Program-made: the position numbers and the translations under genes | Source: Duganella zoogloeoides | Lineage (GTDB): Bacteria > Pseudomonadota > Gammaproteobacteria > Burkholderiales > Burkholderiaceae_D | DNA length: 64,000 bases | Reading direction: 5' to 3' | Assembly (NCBI RefSeq): GCF_034479515.1 | Contig: NZ_CP140152.1 | Location: 3,720,001 to 3,784,000 of the forward strand | Notes under the pieces: generated by a model | What the model saw: the letters and a program-made list of their open reading frames with translations, nothing else | What the model was told of the DNA's origin: nothing | Database searches by the model: none | Shown here: in pieces, positions 1 to 7,322 of the stretch | Layout of the letters: each line of letters starts with the position of its first letter | Numbering within the stretch: the first letter of the stretch is position 1

Positions 1-333
1 CTGCACTGGCCTTTGGCGCTGGCGCAGCTGGGCATGGGACTGGGGATGGGCTTGTGCGGTCCGCAGCTCTCGAACGCCACGCTGCAGGATGTGCCGATGT
101 CGGAAGCGGGCGTGGCCGCCGGCATGTTCACCGCCGTGCAGCAGATTGCCGCCGCTTTCGGCGTGGCGCTGGGCGGGCTGCTGTTCTTCCACGGCGTGCA
201 AATGGACACTGCCGACGCGCTGCGTTATGCCGGTGCGTACTTGCAAGTGCTGCCGCTGTTTTTGGGGCTGCTGGTGGTGGCGGTGATCGGAACGCTGCGG
301 CTGGCGACGGTGATGCCGATGCCGGCCCGATAA
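1..333 (+). CDS. MFS transporter, C-terminal fragment (cut by window start)
   Basis: The reading frame is open from the first base, so only the last 110 residues are seen. They form at least two hydrophobic helices: one around 'GMGLGMGLCGPQL' to the 'EAGVAAGMFTAVQQIAAAFGVALGG' stretch, and one near the C-terminus rich in Leu/Val. The pattern (small-residue helix followed by a glutamine-containing helix, 'TAVQQIA') is typical of the last helices of 14-TM drug:H+ antiporters of the EmrB/QacA type. Substrate cannot be judged from the fragment. The facing gene on the other strand ends 12 bases downstream, so the two are convergent. Confidence 0.75.
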   Translation: MHWPLALAQLGMGLGMGLCGPQLSNATLQDVPMSEAGVAAGMFTAVQQIAAAFGVALGGLLFFHGVQMDTADALRYAGAYLQVLPLFLGLLVVAVIGTLRLATVMPMPAR

Positions 334-345
334 CGGAGCATCGGT

Positions 346-744
346 TCAGGCTTCCTCCGCCACCCACACCAGGTTCCACAAATGGCCATCGAGGTCCTCG
401 AAACCCTGGTCGTACATGAAGCCATGGTCTTCCGGCGGGTGCGGCGTGCGGCCGCCGGCGGCAACGGCTTTGGCGATCAGGGTATCGACTTCTTCGCGGC
501 TGTCGCAGCTCAGGCAGATCACGACTTCGTTAGCCTGCTTCGCCTGTGCGACCGGCTTGCCGATCAACGATTCAAAAAATGGCTCGGTCGTCAGCATGGC
601 CTGGATGGTGTCACCGACGATGTTCATGAACACCGCGTTTTCGCCGCTGAAACGGTCACTGAAGATAAAACCGAGCGCAGCGAAGAACGCTTTGGACCGG
701 GCCAGGTCTTGCACCGGCAGGTTGAGGATGATCTGGTTTTTCAT
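346..744 (-). CDS. VOC-fold (glyoxalase/bleomycin-resistance-like) protein
   Basis: 132 residues. The N-terminus 'MKNQIILNLPVQDLARSKAF' is the opening strand-helix of a vicinal-oxygen-chelate fold, and the C-terminus has the closing motif 'YDQGFEDLDGHLWNLVW', with D-G-H and a tryptophan strand. This matches a small single-module VOC protein close to the 'glyoxalase/extradiol-like' group that includes PhnB-like proteins. The ATG at 744 was chosen over an upstream in-frame start because AGGGA lies about 6 bases before it and homology-like sequence begins there. Substrate is unknown. It is transcribed towards the MFS fragment. Confidence 0.85.
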   Translation of the reverse strand: MKNQIILNLPVQDLARSKAFFAALGFIFSDRFSGENAVFMNIVGDTIQAMLTTEPFFESLIGKPVAQAKQANEVVICLSCDSREEVDTLIAKAVAAGGRTPHPPEDHGFMYDQGFEDLDGHLWNLVWVAEEA

Positions 745-836
745 GGCGGATCCCTGGGCAAGGTGGAAGGGGAATTGGGTGCACCGTTCGACACAGCATA
801 GCATGTTCAAAATTGCCTGCTAATGCAGAAAAAGGC

Positions 837-932
837 CGCGATGTGGCCAAGGACGGGGTACCCGTCAACGCGGTCAACCCCGGCTTTACCAGAACCGGGG
901 TGACCGAAGACATGCTCAAGAACGCTCCTGTG
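837..932 (+). pseudogene. Relic of a short-chain dehydrogenase/reductase (SDR)
   Basis: About 30 codons read 'VAKDGVPVNAVNPGFTRTGV' followed by a Thr-Glu-Asp-Met-Leu-Lys-Asn tail. This is the segment after the catalytic Lys in classical SDR enzymes, with the Asn-Pro-Gly turn and T-x-T that precede the substrate loop. No Rossmann motif, no YxxxK and no C-terminal strand are present on either side, so this is a leftover piece and not a gene. It sits between two minus-strand genes. Confidence 0.6.
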
Positions 933-951
933 GACTTGCTTATTTTCCCTT

Positions 952-1428
952 TTATTTGGCGGGCATCCTGGAAAGTGCACTGTTCAGCGCTGCGGAAACA
1001 TATGCGGTTAAAACAGGTGCACTCATGCGCTGCATGCTGTCGCCCACGACTGCCTGCTTTTCGCTTAACTTGCCAAAATACCTGGAATTGCGCCCTTCCG
1101 ATGCAAGTGAATTCAGCTCTTCGGACGTAAAGTTTTGAGCATAAGCCTTGGCCAGGTTGTCGTTCCATTGCCCCTGGAATTGCGGCGCATGATAGTCCAG
1201 CTCTTTCGATACCAGCCTTTCAGCTCCCAGCATTCCCATGCCGCTGACAAGGATGGCGAAGGTCTGGGTTTTCCGTGCCGTCGCCAGTCCCAGCGTTTTC
1301 AAGTTGCTGCCGACGTTTTGGCGTAAAACGAACTCGGTTGCGGCTGCATTGGCTGGCTGTGCAATCGCCGCTGGCGACAGGCCCGAAACGACAATGAGGA
1401 ATATCGAGATCCTGAGTAGTGCTTGCAT
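952..1428 (-). CDS. Secreted hypothetical protein, DUF2059-like
   Basis: 158 residues with a clear Sec signal peptide (Met-Gln-Ala-Leu-Leu-Arg, then a hydrophobic core, ending near 'AAIAQPANA'). The mature part is helical and contains 'AYAQNFTSEELNSLASEG', resembling the Y-x-x-x-[FL]-[ST]-x-x-E-[LI] element of DUF2059 proteins, which also end in a helix following 'M..' repeats. I see no catalytic motif. The start at 1428 is chosen because the signal peptide begins there; the longer in-frame version would place 37 charged residues ahead of it. Function unknown. Confidence 0.7.
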   Translation of the reverse strand: MQALLRISIFLIVVSGLSPAAIAQPANAAATEFVLRQNVGSNLKTLGLATARKTQTFAILVSGMGMLGAERLVSKELDYHAPQFQGQWNDNLAKAYAQNFTSEELNSLASEGRNSRYFGKLSEKQAVVGDSMQRMSAPVLTAYVSAALNSALSRMPAK

Positions 1429-1560
1429 AGAGGTTCGTTGGAGATGTTGAACGAGAACGGATGGCCTTACAGGTCCAGTGTAAGGCTTTGTTACTCTAAA
1501 GACAAGGATATTGCGGATGCGCATCGTGCGCAGCTGCACCAGCCTGCCACTGTGAATCCG

Positions 1561-2535
1561 CTACACGTCAATAATATCCACGCACTTGCGCAACATTGCC
1601 ACCTTGTCCTGCCCCGCCGACGGCGTCCACTCATGGCTCACGAAACCGGTAAATCCCGCATCGGCGATCGTCGTCGCCAGGTGCCGGTAATTCAGCTCCT
1701 GGGTCTCGTCGATCTCGTGCCGGCCCGGCACACCGCCGGTGTGGAAGTGGCCGATCAGCGGCATGTGCTGGCGCAGGAAGTTGGTGAGGTTGCCGTCCAT
1801 GAGTTGGGCGTGGTACAGGTCCACCAGCAGCTTCACTGACGGCGAGCCCACCTGCGTTACCACGTCCAGCCCCCACGGCAGGTGGTCGAACATGCTGCCC
1901 GGCGGCGCGGGCGGGCCGCCGGTGTGGCCGGTGTTGATGTTCTCCATCACCAGCAGCACCTTGCGCGCTTCGGCGTGCGGCGCCACGCGGCGCAGGAAGC
2001 CAATCGCATTGCGCTTGCCCTCGTCGTAGCCGATGGCACCGCGTTCGCCGCAGGTGACGATGATGCTCGGGATGCCGTTGGCGGCCGCCGCGTCGATGCG
2101 TTCGCGCAGCGCTGCTTCGAAACCGCCGTCGCGGTCAGGCGTGCCGATGGCGTTCCAGCCGGTCGGGCCGGCCGGCGCACGGCCGGGGCGTGAGATGCCG
2201 CCGCCGTAATCGACGCGCAGCAGCGACACCATCAAGCCGTGCTGGCGTATCAACGGCCAGTCGGCCGGGTCGCTGGCGAAGTCGAGTCCCTCGATGCCCA
2301 GCGCGGCCGCCATGCGGCAGGTCTCGTCCATGGTGGCGCCGAACAGGTGCGGCGTAATGCCCTGCCGCAGCCGCCTGCGCGGCGTACCCGACGCTGCCAT
2401 CACCGGCATCCGTGCCTGCGCCTGACCCATGGCCGGGGCGCTGACCGCCGCCGTGGAAGCAGCCACAGCCGCCAGCGCTCCCACCGCGCCAAGCACGCGC
2501 CGGCGCATTGGTGAACCGAGTCGTCCGGACGTCAT
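1561..2535 (-). CDS. Sugar phosphate isomerase/epimerase-like TIM barrel with Tat-like leader
   Basis: 324 residues. An N-terminal 'MRRRVLGAVGAL' plus a long Ala-rich hydrophobic stretch ending in 'GQAQA' looks like a twin-arginine leader, so this family member is probably periplasmic. The barrel has the xylose-isomerase-like metal set: Glu in 'LLVMENINT', Asp and His in 'KLLVDLYHAQ', His in 'IGHFHTGG' and Glu in 'FVSHEWTP'. This resembles the hydroxypyruvate isomerase branch. Its ATG overlaps the stop of the upstream gene (ATGA), so translation is coupled. It is the last gene of the five-gene unit starting at 6519. Substrate is inferred from context to be an oxidised sugar. Confidence 0.85.
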   Translation of the reverse strand: MTSGRLGSPMRRRVLGAVGALAAVAASTAAVSAPAMGQAQARMPVMAASGTPRRRLRQGITPHLFGATMDETCRMAAALGIEGLDFASDPADWPLIRQHGLMVSLLRVDYGGGISRPGRAPAGPTGWNAIGTPDRDGGFEAALRERIDAAAANGIPSIIVTCGERGAIGYDEGKRNAIGFLRRVAPHAEARKVLLVMENINTGHTGGPPAPPGSMFDHLPWGLDVVTQVGSPSVKLLVDLYHAQLMDGNLTNFLRQHMPLIGHFHTGGVPGRHEIDETQELNYRHLATTIADAGFTGFVSHEWTPSAGQDKVAMLRKCVDIIDV

Positions 2536-3305
2536 GCCGCCAGCCCCAAAGTACGCCTGGTCAATGCCAGCGATTCCCCGGCGCCCACGGTCGGGAAGTA
2601 TTCAAGGCCGATCTCGCCCTGGTACCCCTTCGCCTTCAGCACCCGCATGACACTGGCCCAGTCGATACCGCCCGTACCCGGCTCGTGGCGGCCATCGGTG
2701 TCGGCCACCTGGACGTGGCCGATGTACGGCATGCGCTCGCCAATGGCCTGTTCCAGGTCTTCGCCCGTTTGCGCCGAGTGAAATACGTCCGCCAGCAGGC
2801 GCAACGCCGGGCTATCCACGGCAGCGACGATATCGAGGCCACGGCCGATGGTATCGACGAACATGCGCTGGCCGCCCACCACCATGTACACCGGCTCGAG
2901 CCACAGCATCGTGCCCGCCGCCTGCGCCATGGCTGCGGCGCGCTTGAGCACCGCCACCACGGCGTCGAACTGCTGCTGCACCGGCACGTCGGCGCGGGTA
3001 AAGCCGGAGGCCAGCACCATGGCGGCGCCGTTCAATTGACGCGCGACCGGAATCGCGTCGGCCACGGCTGCGAGCACCTGTTCGTGGTCGGCAGGATCGG
3101 CCAGGCTGCGGCGCGGCTCCACGCAGAAGCTGCGCACGCGCACGCCGGTGGCGTCGGCGGCGCGGGCGATGGCTTCGATCGGCTTTTCGCGCCACAGGTG
3201 GAATTCGACGCCGGTGACGCCGGCTTTGTGGGCGGCGTGGATGCGGGCCGGCAGGTCGTCGCCGGCTTCCGTGAACATCCATTCGATACAAGCTGCAAAT
3301 TTCAT
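2532..3305 (-). CDS. Hydroxypyruvate isomerase-family TIM barrel
   Basis: 257 residues, without leader. The sequence begins 'MKFAACIEWMFTE', as hydroxypyruvate isomerases do, and shows the expected metal/catalytic residues: Glu137 ('LWLEPVY'), Asp173 and His176 ('LLADVFHSAQ'), His197 ('YIGHVQVAD') and Glu235 ('IGLEYFP'). Proteins of this family include Hyi and OtnI (2-oxo-tetronate isomerase); the true substrate here is not known. The start at 3305 leaves one base after the stop of the MFS gene, and its own stop overlaps the next start, so it is tightly embedded in the operon 6519-1561. Confidence 0.87.
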   Translation of the reverse strand: MKFAACIEWMFTEAGDDLPARIHAAHKAGVTGVEFHLWREKPIEAIARAADATGVRVRSFCVEPRRSLADPADHEQVLAAVADAIPVARQLNGAAMVLASGFTRADVPVQQQFDAVVAVLKRAAAMAQAAGTMLWLEPVYMVVGGQRMFVDTIGRGLDIVAAVDSPALRLLADVFHSAQTGEDLEQAIGERMPYIGHVQVADTDGRHEPGTGGIDWASVMRVLKAKGYQGEIGLEYFPTVGAGESLALTRRTLGLAA

Positions 3306-3306
3306 C

Positions 3307-4545
3307 TCAATGATCCTTGGTATGGTTGAAGACCAGGACGACGGCAACGATCAGGCACAGGACGCCGATCACTGCCACGCTGGCCAGGAAACTGGGGGTG
3401 AACACACCGATCAGCGAGACCAGCGGCGGGCTGAGAAACTGCCCGAGGAAAAAGGCGCCGCCCCACAGGCCCATGCCGCGCCCGCGATGCTCGAAACCGT
3501 AATGCAGCAGCGCCCACGTCACCAGTGACGGCAGCAGCAAGCCGCCACCGACCTGTCCCAGCGCGTCGAGCGGCAACCCGAGCGCCAGGTTGGGCGCCAG
3601 CGCCACGCCGATATAGCTGACGCCATAAAACGCCAGGCAGGTAGCCAGCAGCATGCGCACCGACACCCCGGTCAGGCGCTTGAACAGGTAACCACCCAGC
3701 ACCGTGCCGAGGCTGGCCACCGTGGCCAGCACGCTGATACGCTCCGGCGACGCCACGCCCATGTCGTTGAAGATGCGGCCGTGCTGCACCGCCTGCACGA
3801 AGAACACCAGCGAGAACAGCACCGTCACGCCGCACACCAGCACGGTGGCGCGCCACGGGAACGGCGTGGCCGCCACGCCCGCTGCCGCCCGGGTATCGGC
3901 GGTGGAGCGCTGCGGCTCGCGGCAAAACGCCAGCGCCAGCGCGCACACCACGAAGCCGGCCAGGTACAGCAGGAACGGATAGCGCCAGTGCATGCCGGCC
4001 AAAAAGCCGCCCGACAGCAGGATGGCCGAACCGATCAAGGGAGCGAACATGTTCTGGTAGCCGAGCCACTTCTGCCGCTGCCCGCCCTCGAAGTAGTCGC
4101 CCATCAGCGCATTGCCCACGGTGAGGATGGCCGCTTCGGCCAGGCCCACCACCACCCGGCTGGCGACGATCAGCCACAGGTTGTCGAACAACATGGGGGC
4201 CAGGCCCAATAGCGAAAACGCCATCAACGCCACCAGCAGCAGCTTGCGCCGCCCCCAGCGGTCGGCAATCGCGCCGGCAAAGCCCGAGAACAGCGCCACG
4301 CACAGGGATGGCACCGTGATAATCATCGGCACCAGCAGTTCGAAATGCGGCACCGACGAGAACTGCCGGAACAGCTGCGGCAGGCCCGGCACCAGCGCGG
4401 CCAGCGCCAGGGTGGGCATGCTCATGACGGCCATCAGCGCGATACCTTGCGCGGCGCCGCCCGGGCGCGCGCGCGGTGCGCCGGTGAGGGCCGGATCGGT
4501 GGCAATGGAGGCGCCTGCGGGGCCTCCGGTCTGGATCGGATTCAC
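3307..4545 (-). CDS. MFS transporter of the catabolic island
   Basis: 412 residues with about twelve hydrophobic segments. The loop after TM2 reads 'GAIADRWGRRKLLL', the major-facilitator signature. There is a duplicated half-structure, and the N-terminus 'MNPIQTGGPAGAS' is cytoplasmic. It lies between two TIM-barrel isomerase-like genes with gaps of 18 and 1 bases, so it most likely brings the island's sugar or aglycone product across the inner membrane. Specificity cannot be read from sequence. Confidence 0.9.
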   Translation of the reverse strand: MNPIQTGGPAGASIATDPALTGAPRARPGGAAQGIALMAVMSMPTLALAALVPGLPQLFRQFSSVPHFELLVPMIITVPSLCVALFSGFAGAIADRWGRRKLLLVALMAFSLLGLAPMLFDNLWLIVASRVVVGLAEAAILTVGNALMGDYFEGGQRQKWLGYQNMFAPLIGSAILLSGGFLAGMHWRYPFLLYLAGFVVCALALAFCREPQRSTADTRAAAGVAATPFPWRATVLVCGVTVLFSLVFFVQAVQHGRIFNDMGVASPERISVLATVASLGTVLGGYLFKRLTGVSVRMLLATCLAFYGVSYIGVALAPNLALGLPLDALGQVGGGLLLPSLVTWALLHYGFEHRGRGMGLWGGAFFLGQFLSPPLVSLIGVFTPSFLASVAVIGVLCLIVAVVLVFNHTKDH

Positions 4546-4563
4546 GGTGCGTCCTTTCTGCGC

Positions 4564-5532
4564 TTAGCGCACGTGGCGATCCAGTACGTTCTGCTTGTAC
4601 CAGCTGTTGAGCATCATGCCGGTGGCGATCGGCTCCGGCCCCTTGTCGCTTTCGACGATGATCCAGCCGGCGTAACCGAGTTCGCCCATCGCCGCCAGCA
4701 GCGCCGGGAAGTCCACCAGACCGGTACCCATCTCGCCGAACCAGCGCGGGATTTCGCGTTCGCCGCCGGCCGCGATCAGCGCCCGCTCGGCGTTGGGCAA
4801 CTGGTACTCGCCCAGCGTGTCGATCGCCAGCGCATCCTTGAAGTGGAAGTGCAGCACCCGTAGGTGGAAGCGGCGGTACAGCGCCACCACGTCGTGGCCG
4901 GCGATGGTCAGTTCCGCCGTGTCGAACGCCAGTCCCACGGTGGCCGCATCGCACAGCGCCAGCAGCTGCTCGATTTCGTCGGCCGTGCGCAGTGCCGACA
5001 GCGCGTCGATGTGCAGCACGGTTTTCAGCCCCAGTGCCGCCGCCATGGCGCCGACCTGGTTCCAGCACTCGGCCGCTGCCGCCATTCGCTCGGCGTTCAA
5101 GGCGCCCTCCTTCCAGAACGACGGGAACGGCCGCACCACCAGCAATTCGCCGCCCAGTTGCGCCAGCATGGTGGCGTGGATTTTCGCCTGCGCGACGATG
5201 CGCGCATGGTCGGCGGGCTGGGTGCTCGACAGGCCGAAGTGCAGCTCCTCAAAGCTCATCAGGGTCGAATCGAAGAACGTGCTGACCACGCGCGTGATGC
5301 CCCAGTCGCGCAGCTTGAGGCGGAAGTGCTCGGGCGAGCCGAAGTTGATGTCGATGTTTTCCGGGCGCCCGATCGGGTCCCAGCGGCCGCTGCCGGCATT
5401 GAGTTCCACGGCCGAGAAGCCGCAGGCGGCGGTCACCTTCAGTGCGCGTTCGATTTCTTCCAGGCGCGCGAAGCTGGTGAAGCCGGCTTTCCACTGGTTG
5501 ACGGCGTAGCCCCATTTGATCTGTTGTGTCAT
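4564..5532 (-). CDS. Sugar phosphate isomerase/epimerase-like protein with altered metal site
   Basis: 322 residues, a TIM-barrel AP-endonuclease-2-type fold. It is a paralogue of the gene just upstream (5557-6519): both have 'GLVDFPALL'/'GGLVDFPAML' and 'YAGWIIVESDK'/'YEGWVGVEHDK'. Compared with that paralogue, the metal-site Glu is Asp176 ('TVLHIDALSA') and the Asp-x-x-x-His pair is 'FDTAELTIAG', with Leu208 in place of His. His228/His230 ('LHFHFKD') and the late Glu are kept. The change suggests a different or weakened metal centre. Second gene of the unit starting at 6519, 24 bases after the first. Confidence 0.85.
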   Translation of the reverse strand: MTQQIKWGYAVNQWKAGFTSFARLEEIERALKVTAACGFSAVELNAGSGRWDPIGRPENIDINFGSPEHFRLKLRDWGITRVVSTFFDSTLMSFEELHFGLSSTQPADHARIVAQAKIHATMLAQLGGELLVVRPFPSFWKEGALNAERMAAAAECWNQVGAMAAALGLKTVLHIDALSALRTADEIEQLLALCDAATVGLAFDTAELTIAGHDVVALYRRFHLRVLHFHFKDALAIDTLGEYQLPNAERALIAAGGEREIPRWFGEMGTGLVDFPALLAAMGELGYAGWIIVESDKGPEPIATGMMLNSWYKQNVLDRHVR

Positions 5533-5556
5533 GTTGTTCCTCGCTTAGCGGTAAAT

Positions 5557-6519
5557 TCAGGCGTAGATTTTTTTCAGGACGTGCTGGATGTACCACGCCG
5601 ACAGCGCCGTGCTTTCCGGGTAGTTGCCCCCTCCCACATCGGCCTTGTCGTGCTCCACGCCCACCCAGCCTTCGTAGCCGCACTCCTTCATGGCCTTGAG
5701 CATGGCCGGGAAGTCCACCAGGCCGCCCGGTACGCCCATCTCGTGGAACCAGCGCGGCGTGGTGGGCGCCATCACTTCGGCGTCGGGCTTGCGGCGGTAG
5801 TCGCCGGTCAGGTCCACGTCGAGCGTGTCCTTCATGTGGAAGCCGCCGCAGCGGTCGTGCAGTTTCAGGTACAGGTCCACCGGATCGACGCCGGCGATCA
5901 CGTGCTGCGCGGTGTCGCAGTAGAAGAACACATAGCGCGGGTCGGTGTATTCGTAGAACTTGCGCAGCTCCTCGGCGCTGCGGATACCGCAAAAGAACTC
6001 GTGGTGGCAGCAGGTTTTCACGCCGTATTCGAGCGTCATCTTGCCCACCCGGTTCCACAATTCGGCGCAGGCCTTGAGCTTGTCGTCGGTAACGGGTTCC
6101 ACGTCGTAGTACAGGCCTGCCGGCATGACGATGAAGTTTTCCACCCCCAGGCCCTGGCTCGAGCGCATGATGTGCTGGGCGTAGTTGAAGAGATGGTCGT
6201 GGGTGCTGCGGATGTGCGGCGCGCTCTGGCGCTCGTCGTACATCACCGCGTGGAACAGGCTCAGTACCTTGTCGATGCCGCGCTCCTGCATGAAGGAGCG
6301 GGCATTCTCCAGTGAGCCGAACAATTCGCGCAACGGTCCCAGGTGGAAGTCGAACGTCTCGATGGCCTCGTAGCCGATGGCCGAGATCTGCTTGAGGAAG
6401 GCGTCGAAGCGCTTGACCGACGTGTATTGCGAGAGCTGCCCTTGCGGGGTGTCGATGCGCCAGTGGTCCATATAGGCCCAGCGCAGTTTCGGAGCAGGTG
6501 CAGGTATAGATGAACTCAT
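5557..6519 (-). CDS. Sugar phosphate isomerase/epimerase-like protein, first gene of island unit C
   Basis: 320 residues. Xylose-isomerase-like barrel with a full predicted ligand set: Glu174 ('CHHEFFCGIR'), Asp202 and His206 ('YCDTAQHVIAG'), His228 ('GGFHMKDT') and Glu in 'WVGVEHDK'. Related proteins act as epimerases, isomerases or beta-eliminating lyases on keto-sugars. The ATG has AAGGA 7 bases upstream. A promoter with CATAAT and an adjoining AGAAT-type element precede it, so this is the head of a five-gene operon with a transporter and three further barrels. Confidence 0.86.
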   Translation of the reverse strand: MSSSIPAPAPKLRWAYMDHWRIDTPQGQLSQYTSVKRFDAFLKQISAIGYEAIETFDFHLGPLRELFGSLENARSFMQERGIDKVLSLFHAVMYDERQSAPHIRSTHDHLFNYAQHIMRSSQGLGVENFIVMPAGLYYDVEPVTDDKLKACAELWNRVGKMTLEYGVKTCCHHEFFCGIRSAEELRKFYEYTDPRYVFFYCDTAQHVIAGVDPVDLYLKLHDRCGGFHMKDTLDVDLTGDYRRKPDAEVMAPTTPRWFHEMGVPGGLVDFPAMLKAMKECGYEGWVGVEHDKADVGGGNYPESTALSAWYIQHVLKKIYA

Positions 6520-6534
6520 GCCGATTCCTTTTCT

Positions 6535-6555
6535 AGAATTAGAATGTTGATTATG
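6535..6555 (-). promoter_or_regulatory. Promoter -10 and putative operator of isomerase/MFS operon
   Basis: On the minus strand CATAAT (6550-6555) is followed after one base by the complement of AGAATTAGAATGTT (6535-6548). Similar 14-base elements follow the -10 of the other two island operons at 12036-12049 and 16266-16279 (10 of 14 positions shared with the last). No convincing -35 is visible. Placement just past the -10 is typical for a repressor; the TetR gene at 6618-7268 is the natural candidate. Confidence 0.4.
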
Positions 6556-6617
6556 TTTCAGGCGAATGCCCTGGATGCGCGACCTGGCACGCGGCGAACG
6601 CCGCGCACCACGCCCGG

Positions 6618-7268
6618 TCAGCGCTTGGGAGGCGTAAACAACAGGAATGCCAACATCATGTCACTGAGGTCGTCGAGCAGATCGTGCCAGTCGGCGTCCT
6701 CGCCCTTGCCGCCAAAGCTGTCCAGGCCCAGAAAACGCGCCTGGGTGGCATAAACCAGCAGCAGGCCCGAGTCGATGGCGCGGTCCGGCTGCGGGTGGCG
6801 GATCTCGTTGGCGCATGCCTTGAGCAGGCGGATGAATTTGGCGTGGTTCTCGTCGGCCGACTTTTTGCCGGCCGTGTTGATGGCCGCATCGGTGGGGCCG
6901 CGCAGCATGAACGAGCGCAGCACGCTGGCGTTCTCGCGCAGCAGGTTGCCCAGGCTTCGCACCACGGCCGGCACCACTTGCGCCAGCCCGGTGGCCTCGC
7001 GTTCGATGCGCGCCGCCTCGTCGGTGAATTGTTCGGCCAGGCGTTCGAGGAAGCGCACCTGCACCACGCGCAGCAGTTCGTCCTTGCCCGCCACCCGTCC
7101 GTACAGAGAACCGGTGGACACTTCCGAGCGCTCGCAGATGTCGGCCAGCGTGATCTGGTCGTATGCGCGCTCGCGCAGCAGGTCGATGGTGCCTTCGATG
7201 ATGCGCTCGAAAGACAGCCGGCTGCGGCCCTGTTTGGGCGCGCGGGCGTGGGCACTGAGTGGCGGCAT
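6618..7268 (-). CDS. TetR/AcrR-family regulator of the island
   Basis: 216 residues. The N-terminal helix-turn-helix is seen in 'TLADICERSEVSTGSLYGRV', preceded by 'IIEGTIDLLRERAYDQI' (helix 1) and followed by 'GKDELLRVV'. The C-terminal helical ligand domain is not assignable. The ATG at 7268 is preferred; the frame extends to a TTG at 7313 without a ribosome site. A TATAAT-like box lies upstream at about 7305. The gene sits between operons of the island and is transcribed with them, so it most likely senses an island substrate or intermediate. Confidence 0.85.
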   Translation of the reverse strand: MPPLSAHARAPKQGRSRLSFERIIEGTIDLLRERAYDQITLADICERSEVSTGSLYGRVAGKDELLRVVQVRFLERLAEQFTDEAARIEREATGLAQVVPAVVRSLGNLLRENASVLRSFMLRGPTDAAINTAGKKSADENHAKFIRLLKACANEIRHPQPDRAIDSGLLLVYATQARFLGLDSFGGKGEDADWHDLLDDLSDMMLAFLLFTPPKR

Positions 7269-7322
7269 GGGTGTCGTGGTCCGGATAAGAATGATGGGTC
7301 GGATTATAGCCAAAGGTCGCTG

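Noticed and set aside
6618..7313. TTG at 7313 as start of the TetR gene
   Set aside because: No ribosome site, it lies close to the likely -10, and family sequence begins after the ATG at 7268.
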